A stretch of DNA of 64,000 nucleotides from Branchiostoma floridae. Its lineage: Eukaryota; Chordata; Leptocardii; Amphioxiformes; Branchiostomatidae. Made by a program: the position numbers and the translations under genes. The notes under the pieces were generated by a model. That model saw only the letters and a program-made list of their open reading frames with translations. It was not told the DNA's origin and made no database searches. Positions 48,800-60,350 of this stretch are shown piece after piece (position 1 is the stretch's first letter; every line of letters starts with the position of its first letter). The stretch spans positions 17,576,029-17,640,028 of the forward strand of contig NC_049990.1 of the NCBI RefSeq assembly GCF_000003815.2. The letters run 5' to 3'.

Positions 48800-50300
48800 C
48801 AAGACGGGGATATGCCAGGTCTTCCGTCCAGGTGAATGATGTAAATCACCATGTGGCTGATACGACACAGATTGTTTTAATGTGCAATCTGTTAACTCAT
48901 TGATTTTAATAGTAGTTTGACAGTTGCAATCTGACAGCAAACAACAACATGGTCTTGAAAAAAAATTGTGTGTGAACGTAGAAAAGGGATCCCTTGTAGA
49001 GTCTGTTTAAGAATTGATAATAAGTACACAAAATGTTAAGTGACAGAGGCTTGTTTAGTAATGACTAAGTGCAGTCTGCTACTCATAGCTTGTAACTCAC
49101 GTTTATCATGGTTGAGATAACTACACAATTATCGTCTTGTGAACGTGACACTGGAATAAAATGTGTTTCAAAATCAGGTTCGTTGTCTTCATACTAAAAA
49201 TGTTATTTGTTTTATTGTTGAGAATAATGTAAGTTGTAACACGAACAGTTTACATTGTAGTTTACTTTTATTGCTGCTGAAATAAAATTCATGTACATCA
49301 ACTACTTAACACTTGTGACCACATTGTAGACACCTCATGAAATGTCAATCTGTGCAAGTAAATAACGCTTGGGACCCCATTGTAAACACAGTACTTAATA
49401 TCTATCTAAAGTGTGTATGTCAGCCACATGTATATTGTAAAATATCCTCCTGCTACTACTGAGAATTCAACTCACGTAATGTTTTCATGACTTGACTATT
49501 TAAATTTGTCGGGCACGTTTTCCTTGATATCGCAGTATCGGTGTATATAAAAAGTTGTTATTTTGCCTTCAAGTAGCCTGGCATTACCAAATATGGAATC
49601 ATTTCTTGTAAAAATAAAACGTCAGAGCAGTAATTAGTCTGTATGTTTCGGTTCATACATGTTTGCGGAAAATCCAAGACAGGACTAAACGTTTTCTGTC
49701 CACATCGCAACAAAATAAGGTAAGTCATGTTGCTTTGTATATGTTCCAAATACAACAAAAAGTCCAAAAACTATCTTTGTTTCTTTAAATAATCTATCGT
49801 AAACGATTCCACGCCGTTCGTTGGAGACTCAATGTGTATTATTTGGGGGAGGGGGCTTCTTTACAGGTTTGCTCCAAATGCTGTCTTTACAAAATTTATC
49901 AACGCCAAACATAACCAGGAAAAAGTCAGCTTAAAAGTAGAAGTAGTGAGAAATTAGAATGACACAATGACACGCCAAACCCCATATGTTCGAATTCTAT
50001 TTATATGTACAAGCAGATTTTGTTAGTTGATGGTCCGAATGTGGGTACATAGCTGGATTTTCTATGTCGACTACAGTCGGGAATATAGCGTTAGCAATTA
50101 TAGTTGCATTCATTCTTACAATGACAATCCTTGTAGTTTTAGACTTGACTGCATCTTATGCTAGAATAATGTATGTCAATAATTTTTCTCAAAATATTAT
50201 ATCCAACCAATTTTAATAGGATTTTTTTCTTCTAACGGTGGCGTACTTTTAAAGGTAAACATACGTACCACCAAATTTTCGATGGCTATCTGTCCATCTT
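48800..50300. other. Intergenic, nothing recognised
   Basis: Short frames only, no domain. It probably contains distal upstream sequence of the EGF/lectin gene. Confidence 0.35.
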
Positions 50301-50319
50301 GATCATGGAGTGACCTGGT

Positions 50320-50329
50320 TCTCGCGAGA
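50320..50329. promoter_or_regulatory. TCTCGCGAGA core-promoter palindrome
   Basis: The exact palindrome TCTCGCGAGA lies 147 bp upstream of the start codon of the EGF/lectin gene, within a larger inverted repeat (GGTTCTCGC...GCGAGAACC). In vertebrates this word is a TATA-less promoter element bound by BANP or ZBTB33. Its place here fits a promoter for the downstream gene; use in this organism is inferred. Confidence 0.6.
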
Positions 50330-50475
50330 GTTGCGAGAACCTAGGTCGAGACTTGCGTGGATTTTGTGCCCCTCACTCCCTTGGATTTTGGAGGTACGTG
50401 TGTTTACCTGTCAACTGTCCTCATACGTGACTAATGAATCTCTTTAACAACCAATTTTTTTTGTTTTAAGTAGAG

Positions 50476-53400
50476 ATGGCGGCTAGAGAGATGCCAGATG
50501 GATACATCTCAGATCCCAATCGTGATGCCAACCCACGTAAAAAGAAGGAAGAAACAGCGACCTCTGACCCCAAAGAAGACATCGAAAACAATCAAAACGT
50601 ACAGCACAATGCTGTTGAATGTCAAATGCATACACGTCAGGACACTTTCATTGACATAAAGACAACTGCTGGCATCAACACCGACCCAAAACATGTAGCA
50701 GCTGAACCTCGCTATCTTCACGTAGGAGATCACGTGGTGGTGTATTCGTTGTGCGAATTAGATGACACTTACGGGTACTCCAAGCCAGAGAATGTGAGCA
50801 CGGGGCAAGACAAAGAGGCTTCTTTCAATGCCTACGAGAAACCAGAGGATGTCCACGGGTACAAAGAACCGTCCCATAATTACGAGAAGGCTGAAGATGT
50901 CCACGGATACAAAGAACCGTCCCATAATTACGAGAAGGCAGAAGATGTCCACGGATACAAAGAACCGTCCCATAATTACGAGAAGGCAGAAGATGTCCAC
51001 GGATACAAAGAACCGTCCCATAATTACGAGGAGGCAGAAGATGTCCACGGATACAAAGAGCCAGTGAAATTGAGCACGGCTCACGACGAAGGGTCTTTTT
51101 CCAAAGCCTACGAGACACCAGAGGATGTCCATGAATACAAACGACCGAAGAAAGTGAGCACCAAGTACGATAAAGACAAAGGGTCTTCTCCCAAAGACAT
51201 GGAAAAGGACCAACGAAAATCTGAGACGTCCATCAGTAAGGAGACGGCTACTGTCCCCGATGGTGCCGCCTCTGGTGACCACCATGACACTGCCTCGGTC
51301 AGCTCTGACCCTCACACGTACTTGGAGCTTGGTGAAGACGGGGCTACGTTTCGTTCATACGTACATGTGGATGGCAAAGTTGTGGTCAGTACTGACCCTC
51401 ACACGTACTTGGAGCTTGGTGAAAATGGACCTACGTTTCGTTCATACGTACGTGTAGATGGTAACGTTGTGGTCGTTCCCACGGATATGGCTGAGTCATG
51501 CTCTAAGAGCAATGACCAACCAGAGGATCCGTACGAATACAAGCAATCCCAGGACGTCAGCTTTGGTCACAAGGCAAGAGGTACGTCAATATACTTTATT
51601 TAACCCAACTAGCCCGGGCTCTATTGGAATTCCTGCCCCCTCGTCCCGGGGAAGGGGTGCTCTTTGACCCCCATTCGTAATTTCAAAACGGCCTGGGTTA
51701 CGATCACCAATTTTGGACCCTTAAAAGATATCACAGGTATTTGATTAACCTTAACGAATACGGAAATGTTGCGTAAAACCATAGTTTCCGTGGTCTTCAC
51801 GATATCGTCAACTCTGTGGACATATTTTCCCACCTTAATGCTACATTTCAGTATTTTGAAATTTCAAAGTATGTTTTGAAATTCTTTTTTCCTGTTGTGT
51901 ATATATTAGTTAAAAATTCCTGCAAAAACATGTTGCCGTTGAAAATCCCTGTGAAAAGCCTGTTGCCATGGCAACACGAACATATGCGAAATTCTTTAAA
52001 TATTTTTAGCTTAAACTTTGTTGCCAGCTAATTTCAAGGAAAAGTCACCTAGCGTAAGCTGTTCATTTGTCATATGCATGGACATCAAAGTTGGCGCAGG
52101 CCTCAAAGCACACTCTCCGTCTGTATAGCGTCTAGTGATTTTGACAAGAACAATAGCTTGTATTTCATTGTGTGCCAAAACGGTTCAGAAAACGTGTTTT
52201 TATCGCAAAAATTCAATAAACGAACCCAAGTACATAAATTATGTTAATGAGAAAGATCATGCCCGAGGGGGACACTTTTTAACAGTTCAATTATGGAATG
52301 GATTAATCATACATTCATTTTGTTTATCGATACAACAACAAATCGCAGCAATTCCACGAATGAACTTCATGTCCATAATATTGTTACTGACCTGAGGCTT
52401 TGACCTCGATCTTATTTTTGTCACTCGCACACAATACTTTAGGAGGAGCCTAAAACATTATACATTTTTCATGTGACCTACCTGGTTCTCCATAATTGTA
52501 TGTATAAAAGATGTTATACTATGGGGATATTTCCCTATTCAACGGTTGTGTAGAACTTTAAAAAATCATGATGCTGAAATGGATACGTACTTAAGTTTCT
52601 AAATATTGGTTTCAATATTTGCTATCATTTACCATTTTCCACAATTTTTGTAACATTTTGCAAATAGGCGTTCGGCTGGGAATAAGGCAATTCATATATT
52701 ATTGCAAAGTATAGCAAAATATGCTTAATGTCACGCATAATTGACTCACTATTTAGGGTCCACTAATGCCCAGCAATGAAATAGAAATAGATATCTTTAA
52801 AAGTGGCGTAATCACATAGATGTTTGAAAATTATTCTAAATAGTTAATTCTAAAGAGGTCTTTGAACGGTTACTTTGAAAGTGTTTACAAAATATTTGAT
52901 AATATTCAAATTTTTAAGTTCAAATAAAAAAATCAAACTACTATGGCTATGACATATTCAAAATAATTGAAACCCATTACAATATTTCAAAACCGTCTTT
53001 GCATGGACTTATACATTTCATCTCAGCCCGTCTCGTGGAATTAAAGAAGAAGGCGAAGTCTAGCAAAGTTTGCTGGCTTGCCCTGGGTGGCGGACTCTTA
53101 GTGACAGCGTTAGCTGTGATTCTGGCTATACTGACACCGCATCTCACGCCCGGCAATAAGGTACATTGTTTTTGTTGTTTATCTTGTAGTGCCTAGTTGC
53201 GCAAAGTTCCGAAATCGTCCCATTTTTGTTGCCAGGTGTATTTTTCGGTCCCTCTTAAAAGAAGCTGTAATCCCAACCGAAACGCCCTTCCCATGATTTG
53301 AACCGGAGTCTCCCAGTTAAAGGTAGTACCTTACTGCACTTGCGTCACGCTTGCGTCACTGCGGGGTTGGAAAAATGCTCAACGAATTTAAGAGATAAAG

Positions 53401-56400
53401 AATTTTCTTTACTTTTCGTGTATTTTGTCGTCTTCTAGGTCATACTTTTCAGTATTACGCAATATCCTATTTATTAGAAAAATCCGAGAAAATAGCCAAA
53501 CAGTGACAGAATGAACGAACCCCACAGTGAAGCAGGCGTGACGCAAGTTCAGTGAGATACCACCTTAATTGGAAATAGGAGATCAAATGCATAGCCTAAT
53601 TAGCTACAAACACATCCCAAAACACCCCATCCAAAAACACAGACTGAAGTGCTTCTTTTTATGTGAAAAAAACTTCCCCGTGACTACCTCAGTGAATATC
53701 AACTGTGACTTGTTTTGATACTTTACGACTGATTGGCATATTACTACCTGTACTGTTGAGTCCGAATGGGGTCCGAGTGTGGTCACTTTCACTTTGTCTT
53801 TTTCGACTCCAACAAAATGTGCTGTTTTCAGAAGATCATTTCATTTGTCAACCTCAACATGAATTCTTGGAAACATCTTCACTTCAACATAATGTAGTTC
53901 GTTGTCATTATTGTTTTCGAAATGTTAAGGGGAAGTATGTAGCGAAATTGTTAGAAGCATTAGTGCATAACGTAGTCATTCTGATATTTTTGCATAACTT
54001 ATGATGATGAGGAGTGATTATTCACACCTGAACATGTTATAGCCTTAATTTGGCAATTCAGTTTATGTACAATGATAATAAAAGAAAATATTTCTGAACA
54101 AAAGGTTATAGGGTATTTTTGGTTATAATTCATTCAGTGATAGATATATCTGCATTGTCGCGTAGTTTATATGTTACTTGTCCTTTTTTTCAGGATGCAG
54201 GTGATTCAAAGAATGAAAATAGCTCGATGATGGCGCCGAACATAATGAAGTCTAGAGCTTCATTCCCGACGACTACGTACATGGAAAACAGCTCGGTCTT
54301 CACAAATTCGACAGCAACTTGTTCAGCAAACACCAGTTTTGACGACCAGACCTTACCAACTACCGTGACGCCATTTTCAACCACCAGTAAGTGTTGATTA
54401 GAGTGCATGTCCGATGCATTACGCATTAAAATACAGTTCCACAAAGAGACAGAAATCGTTCAAAAGGTATTGTTATAAAATCCATAGCATAGTACTTGAA
54501 TACATGTATGTAGTCCACACATCGGGGCAAAAGGTTCGTAGGTTCTACATACAAATTCACTGCGAAAAAAAATGTTGTGCATTCTTGATACAGCATATCA
54601 TAATAAACAAATATATATATGCTTACCACTGATGGACTGTAGTTTGCAAAAACCGATAATCTTTTCCATTTCCACAGGCATCGATGAGTGTTCCAAAAAC
54701 CCGTGCGAAAATGGAGACTGTGAGGACACAGCTGGCGGATACAGTTGCACCTGTTTGTCTGGATGGACTGGACAAAACTGCCAGCTTGGTTGGGGTCTCT
54801 TTCAGTTAAAATATTTAGTATATTTTGCACAAACATATTTGAGTATTATTTTCTTCCTTGCTAGTTATATATAGTTAATTCCCTGACCAATTGGATCAAT
54901 TGGATGATTGATTGATTGATGCTCACCACTGATGGACTGGAGTTTGCAAAAGCCGATAATCTTTTTCATTTATGCAGACATCGATGAGTGTTCCAAAAAC
55001 CCATGCCAACATGGACACTGCATGAACACAGCTGGTGGATACAGTTGTAACTGTTTGTCTGGATGGACTGGACAAAATTGTCAGCTTGGTGAGATTGTCT
55101 TTCTTTAAAATCTGAAAATATTGAGAATAATTTATACAGAAATGTTTGTGTATTGTTTTTTTCTTTGCTATTTATATATATTTTATTCCCTGACAAAAAA
55201 ATATCAATTGATTGATTGATTGATGCTTACCACTGATGGACTGTAGTTTGCAAAAAACGATAACCTTTTTTCTATTTCCACAGACATCGACGAGTGTTCC
55301 AAGCACCCATGCCAACATGGACACTGTGATAACACAGCTGGTGGATACAACTGTAGCTGCTTGTCTGGATGGGCTGGACAAAGCTGTCAGCGTGGTGAGG
55401 GTCTTTTTTTTCAGTTAAAATATTTAGTTTATTTTGTACAAAAATATTTGAGTATTATTTTTTTCCTTGCTGGTCATATATAGTTAATTCCCTAACCAAT
55501 TGGATCAATTAGATGATTGATTGATTGATTGATTGATGCTCACCACCGATGGACTGTAGTTTGCAAAAAAAAACGATAATCTTATTCATTCCTACAGACA
55601 TAGATGAATGTTCCAAAAACCCATGCCAACATGGAGACTGCGTGAACACGGCTGGTGGATACAGTTGTAACTGTTTTTTTGGATGGACTGGACAAAATTG
55701 CCAGCTTGTGAGATTGTCTATAAAATCTGAAAATATTGAGGATAATTTATACAGAAATGTTTGTGTATTGTTTTTTTCTTTGCTATTTATATATATTTTA
55801 TTCCCTGACAAAAAAGATCAATTGATTAATTGATGCTTACCACTGATGGACTGTAGTTTGCAAAAAAAACGATAATCTTTTTTCTATTTCCACAGACATA
55901 GATGAGTGTTCCAAGCATCCATGCCAAAATGGACACTGCGTGAACACAGCTGGTGGATACAGATGTGACTGCTTGTCTGGATGGACTGGACAACATTGCC
56001 AGCTTGGTGAGATTGTCTTTAAAATCTGAAAATATTGAGAATAATTTGTACGTAAATGTTTGTGTATTGTTTTTTTTTTTCTTTGCTAGTTATATATATT
56101 TTATTCCCTGACAAAAAGATTGATTGATTGATTGATTGACTGGTTAATTGACTGGTTGTTTGATTGATGCTTACCACTGATTGACTGTAGTTTGCAAAAA
56201 ACGATAATCTTTTTTCCATTTCCACAGACATCGACGAGTGTTCCAAGCACCCATGCCAACATGGACACTGTGAGAACACAGCTGGTGGATACAGTTGTAA
56301 CTGTTTGTCTGGATGGACTGGACAAAATTGCCAGCTTGGTGAGATTGTCTTTAAAATCTGAAAATATTGAGGATAATTTATACAGAAATGTTTGTGTATT

Positions 56401-59026
56401 GTTTTTTCTTTGCTATTTATATATATTTTATTCCCTGACAAAAAAGATCAATTGATTAATTGATTAATTGATGCTTACCACTGATGGACTGTAGTTTGCN
56501 NNNNNNNNNNNNNNNNNNNNNNNNNNNNNNNNNNNNNNNNNNNNNNNNNNNNNNNNNNNNNNNNNNNNNNNNNNNNNNNNNNNNNNNNNNNNNNNNNNNT
56601 TGTTATCATAACCCATCAAAGATGTACCAAAATGGTAGCCGCGGCGACTGTTGGAGGGCTTCTTTGTATGCAGTCTACATTAGCCCTATCAGACAACATG
56701 CAAAAGCCGCCCGCAGCTACTACAATGGAGGAATTCAATTGTTTTAGTGTATGCCTCTAACACCTGTTTGAAGTCGTGGTCAACTGTATTCTGCTAGCTG
56801 ATGCGGTGGTCTGGACACATTGCAGCTGCAACCACATTATACTATATAGAAAAGTGCACGTAGAGAACAAAGAATATGCCATAAAAAGGAGAATGGGGAG
56901 TATTATTTGGGGATGTCTGTTTGTTTGTGTATTCAGGTTTGCATTACGGGTTGTCTGTGTGTTTGATTTTCCGGATATTTTTAACCTCTAGATATTTCTA
57001 AACATTGGGACATTTCTGAACTTGTGATGGCCTAATTAGTTGCATCACCTCAATAGCGGGAGACAGGATTGTGGAAAGGGCACAGCATACTCGACACCCT
57101 AAGTAAGAGTATCGTATAACACTACCGTCTTTGGCGACGCTGTTGAAGAGAGAATTGTATTTTTGGTACTTTCTACACATTTAAAGAATTTGATGATTTT
57201 TCCGCAGTCCTGTGTCATGTTGGATGGAGCGAATAATCACTGCTACAAGCTATTCAGAGAGAAAGTCAGCTGGCACAAAGCGAATGAAAAGTGCCAAGAA
57301 TATGGTGCAAATCTCGCTTCTGTCATGAGCGCTGACGAGAACAACTTCATTACACGTCTTATTGCCAACGGTGAGTGCTTTTTATATTAGCCTAAAAAGT
57401 TCATTCGAGTTGGCAATTTACATCATGAATAATTAATGAAACTGTTCTCCGACTAAACAATTGAGCTCACTGGAGGTTTTAACTACCTTTTTCTGCCGGC
57501 ACTTTGGAACCGTATTCCAATCCCACGCTCGTTATCAGTGTACTCCGCACTGTGTTGCCTGGAAAACCATTCCCAATGTTCCATCAATAAAGTGAATAAG
57601 ATGGTTAAACAAACGGAAGAAGATACATAGAATTTTCAATGTACAACATAACAATATGAATTATACTTTACTGATAGCAAAAAAGGTATTTAATTGTCGG
57701 TACTATCTTTTCCCTATCTGTTTGCCATGTATATCGATTTTTTTTTTTCATTTGTATGATTTGTACTGTTTCCATTTTCTACTTTAGAACATTGATGCGT
57801 GCGGCGATGTCATATGTATAGTGTACTTATTGTGGTCTAAATATGGCAGCATTATGAAAGTAGAGGTTTACAGCCCTGACATAGCTTGCTAAGATTAACT
57901 ACGACTGCTTTTCATAAAAGACTTGTCATACGACGGACTTACCAATTAAAAGGTGTTTTCATCATGTTAATTCCAGCCCCTAAAGGGAAATGGCGAGCTC
58001 TCGTCTGGTTTGGACTGAAGCGTACAGACGGAAAATGGAAGTGGACTGATGGGTCAGCTTTATCCTACAGAAACTGGGCTAAAGGGGAACCTGGCAATAA
58101 CATGGCATTCCCCTGGACTACTGTGGAATGTGGCAACGTGTACTCCAAGGTATTATTTATGAATTCCAAATGACAGTATTGAGTTGAGTAGGGTAGAGTA
58201 GAGTAAATTTGTTCCAGCACGGTAGGAGTGTCCACGGCTGCTCTTCAATTCAGGATGCTGACATTGTCGGTCTTACGGGATGGTCCAGTGCCCTGTAGTC
58301 ATAGACGACAGTCTGTTCTAATGATACTATGTATAGAATAAAGTAAACAAAATTAGTACAATTGGAAAGGCACGATTTTCGAGGAAGTGCAGAATAACCA
58401 CCATGTTGTCTTTTTCTATCATATCGAAAGCTACTCGCACACGATAGCATATAAATACGCTCGCCCCTTATTTATCGTGCGGCCACGTGGGACTAAAAAA
58501 ACAAAACAGCCGGACTTAATCTACTTGTTTTCGTAACACGTCATTAGAATAAGCATAAACTATGCAATTAGACCCGCCCTCTATTAATGTGTGCGAATAA
58601 CAAAATCAACCTACACCAACTTGGTGTTTGACAAGATTAATGCACAATTATACTACTATTAGGCTCGCCCTATAGAAGCAAGTGGGCAAGTAAAAAGGGC
58701 CACCCTGCAAGTACCTGCTTTGTTTTCGAAAAACTAAAAGCAAACTACATCTGCCCCGTTTTTGACAGTGCTGATGTCACCGCTAGCCCAGAGAACAAAC
58801 AGTTTCCTCCATTTACCCAATTACCTCTTTTTTGTAGTTAGAAAGACATCTATTAGTGTCAAATAATGCTGAACATTAGAAGAATAAACGCTAATCTTTA
58901 ATATGCGTATCATATTTACAGGACGACTATCATATTCTTATTCGTGGTGCTAGCGGGAAGAGAGGACAGTGGAACGACACCAAGTGCTCCCAAAAACTTC
59001 CCTACATTTGCAAGAAACCAAAATGA
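50476..59026 (+). CDS. Type II receptor: YxxP tail, TM, stalk, EGF repeats, C-type lectin
   Basis: Exons: 50476-51580 (tail), 53027-53160 (TM), 54194-54386 (stalk), EGF exons 54678-54788, 54978-55088, 55284-55394, 55598-55707, 55896-56006, 56228-56338, then past a gap lectin exons 57208-57370, 57977-58149, 58922-59026. The tail has nine YxxP motifs (YSKP, YEKP, five YKEP, YETP, YKRP) and a duplicated TYLELG...RSYVxVDG block. The helix is [23 protein letters not shown] units begin DIDEC and have C-x-NTAGGY-x-C, the calcium-binding type. The lectin domain has WFGL, EPG in place of EPN, and WND. Phases run 1,0,1 then 1-1 for the EGFs, except the fourth, which is 110 nt. The first lectin exon needs phase 0, so at least one exon lies in the gap. 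The start codon (GAGATGGCG) follows a possible 5' UTR acceptor. Role inferred: cell-surface adhesion or recognition receptor signalling through Crk-type adaptors. Confidence 0.85.
50833..51066 (+). repeat. 48-nt coding repeat (YxxP array)
   Basis: Five units of [16 protein letters not shown] follow head to tail, the inner three almost identical in DNA, so expansion is recent. Each unit has two tyrosines, one in YKEP and one in YEKA (YEKP in the first, YEEA in the last). Confidence 0.92.
51605..52120. mobile_element. TGACGTCA-MITE family copy, shortened, in intron 1 of the EGF/lectin gene
   Basis: Words CCCCCATTCGTAATTTCAAA, AACGGCCTGGGTTACGATCA, TTGCCATGGCAACACGAA and AAAGTTGGCGCAGGCCTC match the copies at 17579 and 42899. 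The start (CCCGGGCTCTATTGG) is a diverged terminal repeat. The palindrome-rich middle is deleted. Confidence 0.7.
53317..53568. mobile_element. MITE of about 245 bp with TTAA target duplication
   Basis: AGGTAGTACCTTACTGCACT plus TGCGTCACGC at the left is matched in inverted form at the right (GTGACGCAAG, AGTGAGATACCACC), about 50 bp with some mismatches. TTAA borders both sides, the target site of piggyBac-type transposons. It lies in the intron between the TM and stalk exons. Confidence 0.78.
54678..56460 (+). repeat. Tandem EGF-exon duplication, about 300-330 bp units
   Basis: Six EGF exons start at 54678, 54978, 55284, 55598, 55896 and 56228. From the first to the last they share flanking intron DNA: (TTGA)n, TGCTTACCACTGATGGACTG, TAGTTTGCAAAAAACGATAA upstream, and GTGAGATTGTCT then AAAATCTGAAAATATTGAG downstream in several. 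Duplication is recent or homogenised. A further unit begins at 56461 and runs into the gap. Confidence 0.92.
56500..56599. other. Assembly gap, 100 N
   Basis: A fixed-size run of N starts just after the TAGTTTGC intron word of a seventh EGF unit. The true gap length is probably unknown and may hide further EGF exons and the exon needed to bring the frame from phase 1 to phase 0 before the lectin domain. Confidence 0.98.
56600..57207. other. Intronic sequence after the gap
   Basis: No EGF-like exon, no open frame with good splice sites. Taken as intron before the first lectin exon. Confidence 0.45.
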
Positions 59027-59349
59027 AACAAAATCCTCCTTTTCTCGCATTCATAATTTAGAAGTAAAACACATTGTAGATGGCGAATAGGAAAAGGCGA
59101 TTGTTTTGGGCCTGGTATAGTGTAGTTACTTTCAGCAAAAGAATTAGAGAACATATTAGTACATAACTAATACTTTCTCTCTAGGAGTAAAGATGCTCTA
59201 GCGTCTTGAGCTTTTTGATTTTAAGTAGCAAGCTTCTGACAGCCCTTTAGTATGAATGCTTTTACAACCAAGTCAACAGTGTAATAGACTGCTCCAATAA
59301 TTATAGTAAGTTTTTCTGCTTGTGAACAAATACACGACTCTTATACTTC

Positions 59350-59545
59350 AACCATACTTTGAGGTGACATCTGTCCGCCTCTCTCCTTTCTGTATGCCTC
59401 CCAGTCTTTTTTCCCTTCCCTTCCTACCTGACATATTGTCTTCCTCCTTGTCTTTCTCCTCCCTGCTGTTTGCCTTCCTGTCTGTCTTTCTGGCTCTCCT
59501 TCTGCCCCCCAGTCTGTCTGTCTACCTCCCCTTCCTTGACCCTCT
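59350..59545. repeat. Polypyrimidine tract in the 3' UTR region
   Basis: About 190 bases are almost purely C and T on the plus strand (CTTTCTCC, CTGTCTGTC and CTCCTTCTGCC types). Such tracts can form triplex DNA; here it lies between the stop codon and the probable polyA site of the EGF/lectin gene. Confidence 0.6.
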
Positions 59546-59854
59546 AACGTTAACAATTGTCATGATAATTATCATGTTTTGAAAATTGGATTAGATCCTG
59601 GAAAAATTAGTTCACTCACATTTAGCGGGCCGTATTGTGGTTCGATTTGCAAGCTTTCTTGTGAAAGAAACTGTTAAGTTCCTCTTAGGTTTGTCCGCAT
59701 GTAGTAATCATTCGATGCATTTGGAACTAGTAATGATTGGCATGAACATGTAGGTCCCATGGCGATTACTTCAATCACCTGCTGTTAATTCAACGTTATT
59801 ATCTTTTTTATTGTATCTTATCTTTTCTTCACATTTTTATGCTTCCGTCTGAGG

Positions 59855-59860
59855 AATAAA
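59855..59860 (+). terminator. Probable polyA signal of the EGF/lectin gene
   Basis: AATAAA followed within 15 bases by a GT-rich TGATGTGTGTTACAC, about 830 bases after the stop codon. Confidence 0.5.
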
Positions 59861-59994
59861 TGATGTGTGTTACACCAAACCCGATATCTTTTCATCCGTC
59901 ACTGTCGGTAGAGAAAAAAAAACAAGCCTTTTGAACTGCAAGAGTTTTTTATTCAATAAAAAATTTCTCCCTCTCTCGCTTTCTCTAAATGGTA

Positions 59995-60350
59995 TTTGAG
60001 TTTGAGTTTATTTAGATCCACAATTAGCCTCATAAGAGGCTATTCTTCCTGTGGTCTACACAGTTATATATACATAGTACATTCATATTTCACATCACAA
60101 TTCAAAAACATACAGAGACATATATACAAAGTGACAATGAATAGCAGAAGTAACATAATTCCTCATAATAAATAATTACAGTCCAATACTTTGCTAATTG
60201 ACGCCGGTACTGTTCCACAACTGGGACATCCTGTACAGAAAGTGCCTTTTCTGAGAGTTGGATCTTAGTTTCGGCAGTCTGATCATGTTCAATCTCCTTG
60301 ATATAAATACATTGCACTATACATTTTCGTTCATAATGGCTAGCACTCAG
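59995..60350 (-). mobile_element. LINE 3' end relic, minus strand
   Basis: On the minus strand GTGTAGACCACAGGAAGAAT, the hairpin TAGCCTCTTATGAGGCTA, GTGGATCTAAATAAACTC form a typical CR1/L2-like 3' terminus. The upstream frame (60353-60102) is short and without RT motifs. Confidence 0.5.

Noticed and set aside
50509-51315. Minus-strand Phe/Val-rich frames opposite the YxxP tail
   Set aside because: They are antisense shadows of the 48-nt repeat; the plus frame joins a TM exon in the right phase.
51240-51480. Classical ITIMs in the YxxP tail (TYLEL, SYVHV)
   Set aside because: The residue two before tyrosine is His or Arg, not Ile/Val/Leu/Ser, so the strict ITIM pattern is not met.
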